Origin: CAYJSJ01 sp964373065
Lineage (GTDB): Bacteria > Patescibacteriota > Gracilibacteria > Peribacterales > Peribacteraceae
DNA: 29,436 nt
Assembly (NCBI GenBank): GCA_964373065.1
Contig: CAYJSJ010000016.1
Coordinates: 1-29,436 of the forward strand
Reading direction: 5' to 3'
Part shown: one piece after another, positions 6,218-13,188 of the stretch
Position numbering within the stretch: the stretch's first letter is position 1
Layout: the number at the start of each line of letters is the position of its first letter
Notes under the pieces: generated by a model
What the model saw: only the letters and a program-made list of their open reading frames with translations
Told to the model about the DNA's origin: nothing
The model's database searches: none
Translations under genes and position numbers: made by a program

Positions 6218-7079
6218 TTTCCGTCTCCTGAACCGCAGTCGTCTTCTTCCCTTGCCTCGGCTTCAGCCTCTCGTAGAAATGCGGGATATTCTCATTTTGA
6301 TAGAGGATGCCGCAGCTTACGCGCTCTCCCGTATCACACGCGATCTTCTTTGCGGCTTCCAAATCGGAAGGATCATGCCCCTCCGCATTCGCATCAAAGC
6401 AATGCTCCAGAAGCCATTGATGTGAGGAGAACTCGTTATAGGTGGGACACGCTTGCAACGTATCCACAAACGCAAAGCCGCGATGCTTTATGGCTGCTTT
6501 GAACACCCGCGTCATCTGCTCTATATCTCCGCTCCACGTCCGCGCAACGAATGTCGGCTGCAGAGAGAACACAAACTCCATCGACTTAAGCGTATCTTCC
6601 GGAATACCGTTCGGAGAAGTATTCATCGGTTGGTTCTGCCACGTCACAGCACTCGCTTGCCCCGTCGTAAGACCGTAATTGGCGTTATTATGAAGAATGA
6701 AGGTAATAGGGTAGTGCGAACGGATGCCATGAACGAGGTGATTTACCCCTTCGGAGAAACTCGCGCCGTCTCCGCCGATGGCGATCACGGGCAACGTGGG
6801 ATTTGCAAGTTTGGCCCCCGCGGCAAGGGGGATCACACGCCCATGCAGGCCGTGGAAACGGTACCCGAGCATCTTGTCACTCATGTTCCCATGGCACCCG
6901 ATATCGAAGAAGAGTGCAGCCTTGTGCGGAGGAATGCCGAGTTCCACCAGCGCGCGTTTGAGCGCCGCCATGATGCCGTAGTCCCCGCACCCGTCGCACC
7001 ACGTGCACTCATGAGCGCAATAGTAATCATGCACGCTGATCTTCTTTCCGGCGCCGGTGGAATCGAGTGGAATAGACAT
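6180..7079 (-). CDS. korB: 2-oxoacid:ferredoxin oxidoreductase, beta subunit
   Basis: This is the thiamine-diphosphate and Fe-S subunit of a 2-oxoacid (pyruvate or 2-oxoglutarate type) ferredoxin oxidoreductase. It decarboxylates the 2-oxoacid, forms acyl-CoA and passes electrons to a low-potential carrier. The protein has 299 residues. Cys25-x2-Cys28-x2-Cys31 (in TWCDGCGDYG) and Cys62 (FFDIGCHGN) match the beta-subunit cluster ligands. The TPP/Mg site is IGGDGASFSEGVNHLVHG, followed by NNANYGLTTGQASAVT, the usual (D/N)N..YG(L/M)T.GQ.S.T. ACPTYNEF is the typical late motif. It is transcribed just downstream of korA, 19 bp apart, with a telomere-like repeat filling the gap. The substrate (pyruvate versus 2-oxoglutarate) cannot be fixed from sequence alone. 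Confidence 0.92.
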   Translation of the reverse strand: MSIPLDSTGAGKKISVHDYYCAHECTWCDGCGDYGIMAALKRALVELGIPPHKAALFFDIGCHGNMSDKMLGYRFHGLHGRVIPLAAGAKLANPTLPVIAIGGDGASFSEGVNHLVHGIRSHYPITFILHNNANYGLTTGQASAVTWQNQPMNTSPNGIPEDTLKSMEFVFSLQPTFVARTWSGDIEQMTRVFKAAIKHRGFAFVDTLQACPTYNEFSSHQWLLEHCFDANAEGHDPSDLEAAKKIACDTGERVSCGILYQNENIPHFYERLKPRQGKKTTAVQETEITDVTKLMGEFV

Positions 7080-7082
7080 GGT

Positions 7083-7110
7083 GGGGATAGGGCTAGGGCT
7101 AGGGTTGGGA
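7083..7110. repeat. Telomere-like tract in the korA-korB junction
   Basis: GGGGATAGGGCTAGGGCTAGGG on the plus strand reads CCCTAGCCCTAG in the sense of the two genes. It supplies the TAG stop of korA (CAA-CCC-TAG) and ends three bases before the korB ATG. Confidence 0.9.
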
Positions 7111-8883
7111 CAGTCGGGCTACGAGTTCATTCACAAAGAACGGACGGCCGTCGTACTTCAAAATCTTGTGATCAAAGTCTATGCCGCATTGCATCTTGAG
7201 CAGCATCGCAAGCTGCCCTTGGTAGGTGCTCTCCACAAAGATCGTCTTCTTTGCTTTCTTCGTGAGTGCTTCGAGCTTCTCTGTGCGCAGTGGCCACAAA
7301 TACGTGTAATGCAGATATCCGATTGAGAATTGAGGATTGAAAATTGAAGATTGGATTGCATCTACAATCGCACCCCGGTTACTGCCCCAGCTGACGACTA
7401 ATGTATCGAGCGCAGGTACGGAATCTTCAATCTTCAATCTTCCATTTTCAATCAAGAATAATTCAGGATCCAGCAGCTTCGCACGCATCGTTTCAAGCTT
7501 CAGCATGCGCTTGTGCATTTGCTCTTTGGCGTTTTGCGCTGACTCATCCACCTTCCCTTCCGCATCATGTTCATCGCCCTGCGCACAGTAGGTCGCAGCT
7601 TCCGCACCGGGAAGCCAGCGCGGAGAGACACCGCCTTCCGCATGCGGATCGTAACGATCGGAACTTTTGAGCTTCTTGAGCTCCGCCTTCTTTAAAACAA
7701 GTTGCCCCCGCCGCATCTTGGCAAGCTTTTGATCGTACTGCGGCTGCATGTAGAGCCCTTCCGCAATCTGCTTGTCAGTAAGAATGATGACGGGCAATTG
7801 ATATTCTTCCGCAAGATTGAAAGCCTCAGGCATCAGATCGAAACAGTCCTGCGCGTTACTGACGGACAGAACGAGCCGTGGGAACTCGCCGTGTGCTCCG
7901 CCAACAGCAAGTAATAGATCACCTTGACCGCTCCACGTCGGGAGCCCCGTCGAGGGACCTTGCCGCATGGCAAGCACCATTGCAAACGGGTTTTCTGTGA
8001 TGCCGCAAAGCGAAATCGTTTCCGACATGAGGTCGAATCCTCCACCGGACGTTGAAGTGATCGCACGTGCGCCCATGTGCATGGCGCCCGCACAGAGCTC
8101 GGCCGCGGTGATCTCATCCTCCGCCTGTTTGACGATCATGCCCGTCTCGTTTTGATGGTGCGCGATGTAATGGAGCAACGGCGAAGACGGCGTCATAGGG
8201 TACCCCGCATACACGCGGCAACCCGCATGCACGATCCCGATCCCCATCGCTTCGCTTCCAGTGAGCAGAAGATCTTCTTTTCGCTTGAGGTCGGGTTTCG
8301 GAAGCGTGAGTACGATGTCTTTGGCGTTCTCCTCTTTATACTTCTTCCCCTGATCAATGAATTGATAATTCAGTGCGATGATTTTTTCGCCTTTGTGTCC
8401 GAACTGCTCTTTGATCATCGCCTTGAGATTTTCGTAATCACGACCAAAGAGCCCCCAGACAACGGCAGTCACAAGCACATTCCCAACAATCGGACGGGAA
8501 TGGAGTTCTTTGAAGATTTTTTCCATCGGGAGATAGAGCACTCTGATCTTTCTGTCTTCGAAGAGCTTTTTATCCGCATCGCTGAACTTCCAATCGGGAA
8601 TTAAATAAAGCAAGATACCATTCTCTTTCAAATCAACAAGATCGCGCTTGAGGCCGATGTAATTCAGGCACACCAGAATATCGACCTTGGTTTCGGTACT
8701 TTCAATATGCCGATCCGCGATATCGAGCTGATAGCTGCTGTGCCCCCCCTTGATCACGGACATGTACTCGCGGTACCCAAACACATGGTACCCCGCGCGC
8801 TTGAGCCCCTTGGCTACTATCTCGCCAACGGAATTGATGCCTTGTCCTTGTGCTCCCGTCACTTTCAGTGAAACACGATTCAT
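7099..8883 (-). CDS. korA: 2-oxoacid:ferredoxin oxidoreductase, gamma-alpha fusion subunit
   Basis: The protein has 594 residues. Residues 1-190 form the gamma domain, with GAQGQGINSVGEIVAKGLKRAG, YREYMSVIKGGHSSYQ and VDILVCLN, which covers CoA/TPP contacts. Residues about 205-594 form the alpha subunit: GSEAMGIGIVHAGCRVYAGYPMTPSSPL, the active-site stretch QAEDEITAAELCAGAMHMGAR, TSTSGGGFDLMSE, MRQGPSTGLPT, and late VVSWGSNRGAIVDAI plus YLHYTYLWPL from domain II. This gamma-alpha fusion is common in bacterial KorA/VorA-type enzymes. Two ATTGAAG-type repeats in opposite orientation lie in frame on either side of the GSN motif (7321-7355 and 7421-7455), encoding QSSIFNPQFSIG and LIENGRLKIED. 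The TAG stop is repeat-derived. No Shine-Dalgarno precedes the ATG at 8883. Confidence 0.92.
   Translation of the reverse strand: MNRVSLKVTGAQGQGINSVGEIVAKGLKRAGYHVFGYREYMSVIKGGHSSYQLDIADRHIESTETKVDILVCLNYIGLKRDLVDLKENGILLYLIPDWKFSDADKKLFEDRKIRVLYLPMEKIFKELHSRPIVGNVLVTAVVWGLFGRDYENLKAMIKEQFGHKGEKIIALNYQFIDQGKKYKEENAKDIVLTLPKPDLKRKEDLLLTGSEAMGIGIVHAGCRVYAGYPMTPSSPLLHYIAHHQNETGMIVKQAEDEITAAELCAGAMHMGARAITSTSGGGFDLMSETISLCGITENPFAMVLAMRQGPSTGLPTWSGQGDLLLAVGGAHGEFPRLVLSVSNAQDCFDLMPEAFNLAEEYQLPVIILTDKQIAEGLYMQPQYDQKLAKMRRGQLVLKKAELKKLKSSDRYDPHAEGGVSPRWLPGAEAATYCAQGDEHDAEGKVDESAQNAKEQMHKRMLKLETMRAKLLDPELFLIENGRLKIEDSVPALDTLVVSWGSNRGAIVDAIQSSIFNPQFSIGYLHYTYLWPLRTEKLEALTKKAKKTIFVESTYQGQLAMLLKMQCGIDFDHKILKYDGRPFFVNELVARLSQP
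7321..7455. repeat. Inverted pair of ATTGAAG-type repeats within korA
   Basis: The left arm 7321-7355 (GATTGAGAATTGAGGATTGA...) and right arm 7421-7455 (AATCTTCAATCTTCAATCTT...) are inverted relative to each other. They are separated by 65 bp coding for the conserved VSWGSNRGAIVDA segment. Both arms keep the reading frame open. Confidence 0.85.
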
Positions 8884-8929
8884 GATTGAGAGGTAAGAAT
8901 ATTGCGAGGATGGGACGGAAGGTTGAATG

Positions 8930-9027
8930 GTTATATTGTTATATTGCTACATTGTTCGCAAGCGAAGCGCTTGTCACATGCCATGCAAACAATAGAACAA
9001 TTGAGCAATGGGACAATAGAACAATCG
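8930..9027. repeat. Octamer (ATTGTTCT-type) inverted repeat / cruciform between flavodoxin and korA
   Basis: The 150-bp spacer carries ATTG-initiated octamers on the left (8930-8957: ATTGTTAT, ATTGCTAC, ATTGTTCG). Their inverse lies on the right (8987-9027: CAATAGAA, CAATTGAG, CAATGGGA, CAATAGAA, CAAT). Between them is a perfect hairpin CAAGCG-AAG-CGCTTG at 8959-8973. The whole element could fold into one long stem in RNA or DNA. No gene was found in it. It may terminate flavodoxin transcription, or insulate korA. Confidence 0.85.
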
Positions 9028-9033
9028 TCATAG

Positions 9034-9510
9034 TTACGAGGAAAAGCAGGTAAGGAGTTTTTCAGCCCATTTCGTAACTTTCTCCTCCTGCCCGAACGGT
9101 TCATTCACGATGATGAGCGGCATGCAGCAGGACTTCACCTTCTTGCCAATCAGAAACTGCATGAAGCGTTCGGTGGCACGCGTAGTGTAGTAGTAGCGAT
9201 CGTCGCCGAGCGTGATCATTGCCACTTTCTTCCCTTCGATATTTGCGTCTTTGCAGCGCTTATCGAGGAACTCGCGCATGTGCATGTTGAGGTACCCTTC
9301 CACTGCGTCGTAATTCCACGTTGCAGAAGCAAGCAGTAACACATCACCTTTCAAAAGATCATCACCCTGTGCCTCTTCGGCGCGCTGCTTCGTAATCGTG
9401 AGATCCGGCTTCGCGGACTTCAGATGCGCAATAAGCGCATCGATCACGTATTCAGTATTGCCTCCGGTCGACGCGAAGATGATGTGAAGTGAGGACATAT
9501 CGAATTGCAT
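9034..9510 (-). CDS. Flavodoxin
   Basis: This is an FMN-binding electron carrier of 158 residues from the ATG at 9510 (a second ATG four codons on, at 9498, is also plausible). IIFASTGGNTEYV is the phosphate-binding loop (T/S-x-T-G-x-T type). LLLASATWNYDAVEGYLNMHM supplies the isoalloxazine-stacking loop, and VAMITLGDDRYYYTTRATERF the second flavin loop. The length is typical of short-chain flavodoxins. It lies directly upstream of korA/korB on the same strand and divergent from the acetyl-CoA synthetase, so it is the likely electron acceptor of the Kor complex. The open frame runs 38 codons further upstream into the divergent gene and its promoter, which argues against an earlier start. Confidence 0.88.
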   Translation of the reverse strand: MQFDMSSLHIIFASTGGNTEYVIDALIAHLKSAKPDLTITKQRAEEAQGDDLLKGDVLLLASATWNYDAVEGYLNMHMREFLDKRCKDANIEGKKVAMITLGDDRYYYTTRATERFMQFLIGKKVKSCCMPLIIVNEPFGQEEKVTKWAEKLLTCFSS

Positions 9511-9528
9511 TGTACTGCCTGGCAGAAA

Positions 9529-9557
9529 TTGAGAAAACAAAGAAATAACGGTACAAT
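9529..9557 (+). promoter_or_regulatory. Sigma-70-like promoter for the acetyl-CoA synthetase
   Basis: TTGAGA (9529-9534), a 17-bp spacer and TACAAT (9552-9557). The expected start site is at about 9564-9566, that is, at or within two bases of the ATG at 9566, which predicts a leaderless mRNA. Confidence 0.55.
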
Positions 9558-9565
9558 AGAACGAA

Positions 9566-11644
9566 ATGAGCCTCATTGAACCAATGTCCATTGCCGTGAT
9601 CGGCGCAAGTGCCACACCCGGCAAAGTCGGTCATGATATTTTAAAGAACCTCATCGAGGAAGGATACGAAGGTGAGATCTACCCGGTAAATCCGAAGGGT
9701 GGGGAAATCTTGGGAAAGAAAGCGTATGCATCGGTAAAGGACATCGGTGCAAACGTCGATCTTGCCATCATCGTCGTCCCTGCAACGCTTGTTCCACGCG
9801 TCCTCACGGAATGTGCGGAGAAAAAGATCGGCAACGTCGTCATCATCTCCGCAGGATTCGGAGAAACCGGAACGGAGGAAGGAAAGGATTTGGAAGAGCA
9901 GATCAAAAGTATCGCCAAAGGAATCCCCAACCCCAACATCGTCGGCCCCAACTGCCTCGGCATCGTGCGCCCGCGTATAAAGATGAACGCATCATTTGCC
10001 GCAAAGCTTCCACCCGCGGGGTCAGTCGCGTTGGTATCGCAATCCGGAGCGACGGCGGTTGCCGTGATGGACGCGAGCGAATCACTCGGTATCGGCTACT
10101 CATTTGTAGCCAGTATCGGGAATAAAACCGTGATGGATGAGTGCGACTTTTTAAAAATAGCGATGGAGGACAAAGAAACGAAAGTGATCGGGTTGTACCT
10201 GGAAAACATCAAGCACGGACAAGTCTTCCTGCGTGCCGCGACCGAAGCAACGCGCAAAAAACCGATCGTGCTGCTGAAATCCGGCATCTCCGAACGCGGA
10301 AGTGCTGCCGCCGCATCGCACACCGGTGCTCTCGCAGGCTCCGATGCTGGTGTGGACGCACTCTGCAGACAGAGCGGGATCATCCGCGCACATACCTCGC
10401 AGGAATTCCTTGATCTTCTTGAGGCACTCAGCACGCAGCCGATGCTTCCTTCGGCAAACATCGCCGTCATCACGAACGCCGGGGGGCCGGGAATCCTTGC
10501 AACCGATGCTGCAGAGCTTGCGGGTCTGAGGCTTCCCCCACTCGGAAAGAAGGCCGAAAAGACGCTCAGAAAATCTCTTCCGGAATCTGCAAACACCAAA
10601 AATCCCATCGATGTCATCGGCGATGCGGGAACCGACCGTTATGTCGCCGCACTCAAAGCCGCTGGTGATGATAAACATATCGATGGTCTTGCTGTACTCC
10701 TCACGCCGCAGGTCATGACCCCTGTGGCAGAAATCGCCGATGCGATCGTTGCATGGCGAAAAACGCACACATCGATGCCGATCGTCACCTGCTTCATGGG
10801 AGAGGAGCACGTGAAGGAAGCCCGCCTCAAAGTACAGACGGGTGGCGTTCCATCCTTTGAAACCCCTGAACGTGCCGTGCAGATGCTCGCCGCTCTCCGC
10901 ATGCCCAAATCCCAAGCTCCTAACCCCAATCCTCTAAGAAATGATATTCGCGCTGCAGCCGCCAAGGACATCATTGGTACAGAGAAAGGATTACTTTCTG
11001 AAGAAACCATCGAAAAACTCTGTGCCCTCTATGGCATCCCGCTCCCCATGCAGAGCCTTACAACCTCGGAAGAGGAAGCAGTGAAGCTCGCCGAAGACAT
11101 CGGTTACCCCGTCATCGCCAAAATTTCCTCTCCGGATATTCTCCACAAAACGGATATCGGTGGGATTAAAGCCAATTTGCAATCGGCGAAGGATGTTATC
11201 GAAGCGTTTGGCTCTATCATTGAAAATATAAAAAAAATTCCTAACCCTACCCCTAACCCTACTATCCGCGGCATCCTCATCCAGAAGTTCCTCCCTGCAG
11301 GCAACGAATTCATCGTCGGGGCTACGAAAGATCCTTCCTTCGGTCACCTCGTGATGGTGGGACTCGGCGGAATCTACACGGAACTCCTGCAGGATACGGC
11401 GTTTCGTATAGTGCCGATCAATGAAGATGAAGCATACCGGCTGCTCTCGGAGCTCCACGCGTGGAAAATTCTCCTCGGTATGCGGGGAAAAACACCGTTG
11501 GATATCGATCACTTGGCACGGTTGATCGCTACGGTTTCTTCCCTCGTACACGAGTGCCCGCGGATCACGGACATAGACTTCAATCCCGTCTTCGTGCGCG
11601 AACATGAAGTGATTGTGGCGGATGCAAAGATTATCATTGGATGA
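9566..11644 (+). CDS. acd: Acetyl-CoA synthetase (ADP-forming), alpha-beta fusion
   Basis: Converts acetyl-CoA (or acyl-CoA) + ADP + Pi to acetate + CoA + ATP, giving substrate-level ATP after the Kor reaction. The protein has 692 residues. The N-terminal CoA-binding Rossmann domain has SIAVIGASATPGKVGHDIL, PVNPKGGEILG and GPNCLGI. The succinyl-CoA-ligase-like domain has VALVSQSGATAVAVMD and ASHTGALAGSD, in which His252 is the expected phospho-histidine. The ATP-grasp beta part, from about residue 465, has LSEETIEKLCALYGIP, GYPVIAKISSPDILHKTDIGG, VGATKDPSFGHLVMVGLGGI and ITDIDFNPVFV. In-frame telomere-like repeats lie in the interdomain linker (10917-10937, QAPNPNPLRN) and within the ATP-grasp region (11240-11262, IPNPTPNPT). 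A weaker IPNPN copy lies near residue 123. It ends TGA. Confidence 0.94.
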   Translation: MSLIEPMSIAVIGASATPGKVGHDILKNLIEEGYEGEIYPVNPKGGEILGKKAYASVKDIGANVDLAIIVVPATLVPRVLTECAEKKIGNVVIISAGFGETGTEEGKDLEEQIKSIAKGIPNPNIVGPNCLGIVRPRIKMNASFAAKLPPAGSVALVSQSGATAVAVMDASESLGIGYSFVASIGNKTVMDECDFLKIAMEDKETKVIGLYLENIKHGQVFLRAATEATRKKPIVLLKSGISERGSAAAASHTGALAGSDAGVDALCRQSGIIRAHTSQEFLDLLEALSTQPMLPSANIAVITNAGGPGILATDAAELAGLRLPPLGKKAEKTLRKSLPESANTKNPIDVIGDAGTDRYVAALKAAGDDKHIDGLAVLLTPQVMTPVAEIADAIVAWRKTHTSMPIVTCFMGEEHVKEARLKVQTGGVPSFETPERAVQMLAALRMPKSQAPNPNPLRNDIRAAAAKDIIGTEKGLLSEETIEKLCALYGIPLPMQSLTTSEEEAVKLAEDIGYPVIAKISSPDILHKTDIGGIKANLQSAKDVIEAFGSIIENIKKIPNPTPNPTIRGILIQKFLPAGNEFIVGATKDPSFGHLVMVGLGGIYTELLQDTAFRIVPINEDEAYRLLSELHAWKILLGMRGKTPLDIDHLARLIATVSSLVHECPRITDIDFNPVFVREHEVIVADAKIIIG
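10904..10937. repeat. Telomere-like repeat in the acd interdomain linker
   Basis: CCCAAATCCCAAGCTCCTAA followed by CCCCAATCC, in frame, encodes a Pro/Asn linker between the ligase-like and ATP-grasp parts. Confidence 0.65.
11240..11262. repeat. Telomere-like repeat inside the acd ATP-grasp domain
   Basis: CCTAACCCTACCCCTAACCC is read in the only stop-free phase of the sense strand as PNPTPNP. Confidence 0.85.
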
Positions 11645-11716
11645 AAACTATGAGGCCAATCGACCATCCGACCTTTTTATTGCACCAGAAGGATCGAACC
11701 GATAAGCTTCCCCACA

Positions 11717-12679
11717 ATGAAGCTCGAAACACTCTTCCGTCGGGCAGTGGAACTCGGCATGCAGGCCGATATCCGCGATAAAAAATCCTTTGATAGGCAA
11801 TTTGCGAAAATAAAAGAAAAGGCAAAAAAGCTTGATGGATGGCAGAAAGAGATGTTTGACGAGGAGCGCACATGGAACCCGTTCCCGGACTGCAGAATCA
11901 TCAATGGCACAGGAGAGGAGGAGGTGAAAACACTCATGGTCGGTGTCGATATAGAAACTGCAGAAGTGCTTCTGGCAGACAGATTGCGTCAAAATGGTAC
12001 GAAAATCGACTGCCTCTTCATTCATCACCCGGAAGGACGGGCACTTGCGGACCTCGAAAAAGTGATGCCTATGCAGGTAGATGTTCTTGCTATGCACGGC
12101 GTCCCGGTCAATCACTCCGAAGCCCAGCTCAAACCGCGGATGGACAAAATCTGGCGCTCGATCCATGCAGATAATCTCTTCCGAACGGAGCGTGCTGCCG
12201 AGCTTATGGGCTTCCCAGCGTTTTGCTGCCATACCATCACCGACAACTTGGTCTGGCGCTATATGGAGAAGGAAATCTGCGCAAAGGAATACGATGATGT
12301 CAGCGAAATCCTCGATGCACTCATGAAAATTCCCGAGTACGCCTACTACGCCAAAAAGGGCAACCCGCCGATTATCGTGAACGGGTCGGGCAGCAATCGT
12401 CCGGGAAAGATCGTTGCGACGGAGTTCACGGGTGGAACAAACGGCCCCGAAGAGCATCTCATAGCGCAGTCGAAGGCGGGTGTAGGCACCATCCTCTCCA
12501 TGCATGTCACGGAAAAGACTCTCGAAGCCGCAAAAGAGCACCACGTCAACATGGTTCAGTGCTCCCATATGGCAAGCGACGCCATCGGTATCAATCTGCT
12601 TCTCGATAAACTCGTTAAAGAAGAAAAGAACTTAAAAACGGTGGATGTCTCGGGGTTCATCCGTGTGAAACGGAAGTAG
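11717..12679 (+). CDS. NIF3-like (DUF34) metal-binding family protein
   Basis: The protein has 320 residues. A polar helical N-terminus (1-45) precedes a domain with VGVDIETAEVLLADRLRQ, DCLFIHHPEG (two adjacent His and Pro as in the ITHHP metal motif of NIF3 proteins), VLAMHGVPVNHSEAQLKPRMD and MVQCSHMASDAIGINLLLD, which resembles the late His/Glu metal motif. Between these lie GFPAFCCHTITDNLVW and VNGSGSNRPGKIVATEFTGGTNGPEEHL. Family members are widespread and usually annotated as dinuclear metal hydrolases or GTP cyclohydrolase-like without firm function. The assignment rests on motif order only, so a related amidohydrolase-type fold is not excluded. The gap of 72 bp to acd shows no recognisable element. 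Confidence 0.6.
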   Translation: MKLETLFRRAVELGMQADIRDKKSFDRQFAKIKEKAKKLDGWQKEMFDEERTWNPFPDCRIINGTGEEEVKTLMVGVDIETAEVLLADRLRQNGTKIDCLFIHHPEGRALADLEKVMPMQVDVLAMHGVPVNHSEAQLKPRMDKIWRSIHADNLFRTERAAELMGFPAFCCHTITDNLVWRYMEKEICAKEYDDVSEILDALMKIPEYAYYAKKGNPPIIVNGSGSNRPGKIVATEFTGGTNGPEEHLIAQSKAGVGTILSMHVTEKTLEAAKEHHVNMVQCSHMASDAIGINLLLDKLVKEEKNLKTVDVSGFIRVKRK

Positions 12680-12756
12680 AACGAATGTGAAAAATGTCAT
12701 AAGAACATAACATATGAAAAACGGGGGACTAAATAGCAATCTCAGCTCTAAGAGCC

Positions 12757-12785
12757 TTGATTTTTTTGTCCTTTTTCACTAGATT
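12757..12785 (+). promoter_or_regulatory. Candidate promoter of the V-type ATPase operon
   Basis: TTGATT (12757-12762), a 17-bp T-rich spacer and TAGATT (12780-12785), 22 bp before the first ATG of the operon. The -10 overlaps a 10-bp direct repeat (AGATTCCGCC/AGATTCCACC). A weak GCTC-TAA-GAGC hairpin followed by T's at 12745-12767 could end the preceding transcript. Confidence 0.45.
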
Positions 12786-12807
12786 CCGCCAGATTCCACC
12801 ATAGTCT

Positions 12808-13188
12808 ATGTCTCAGGCTAAAACTGATCAATCGGCCAAAAATATCGCATCTGCTACTTCTCCCTTTGAACAGATCCGCATGCTAGAGCAGCGGGAAAAG
12901 GAACGAGTAGAAATGGAGATTTCCGCTACTCATAAAGAGAAAAAAGAAGTAGAAGACGCTCTTGCAAAGAAGGAAAAGCAGGCAACGGAAGTACTGAAGG
13001 CGAAAGCAAAAGTGGAACTGAAGGCCTACAGCGAAAAGGAACTCACGAGTATTGTCGCATCTGCGCAGAAGGAAGCCGAAAAGGAGTGCAGTGCGCTTGA
13101 ATCCACATACAAAACCAAGCGCCCTCCCGCTGTTACTTTTCTTCTGGAAAAAGCCAAGAACCCCGATTTCCTTCTCCATACAGAATAA
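12808..13188 (+). CDS. V/A-type ATPase peripheral-stalk subunit G/H
   Basis: The protein has 126 residues, almost entirely charged alpha-helix (residues about 20-110 form a Lys/Glu/Ala-rich coiled coil such as HKEKKEVEDALAKKEKQATE). This is as expected for the small stator subunit that pairs with subunit E to form the peripheral stalk. Its position as the first gene, immediately before subunit I with a TAATG stop/start overlap, is the usual operon location for this subunit. The sequence itself is low in diagnostic residues, so the call relies on context, size and coiled-coil character. Confidence 0.75.
   Translation: MSQAKTDQSAKNIASATSPFEQIRMLEQREKERVEMEISATHKEKKEVEDALAKKEKQATEVLKAKAKVELKAYSEKELTSIVASAQKEAEKECSALESTYKTKRPPAVTFLLEKAKNPDFLLHTE

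Noticed and set aside
11645..11716. Possible small RNA or tRNA-like sequence between acd and the NIF3-like gene
   Set aside because: GGATCGAACCGAT looks T-arm-like, but no acceptor or anticodon stem can be formed around it.
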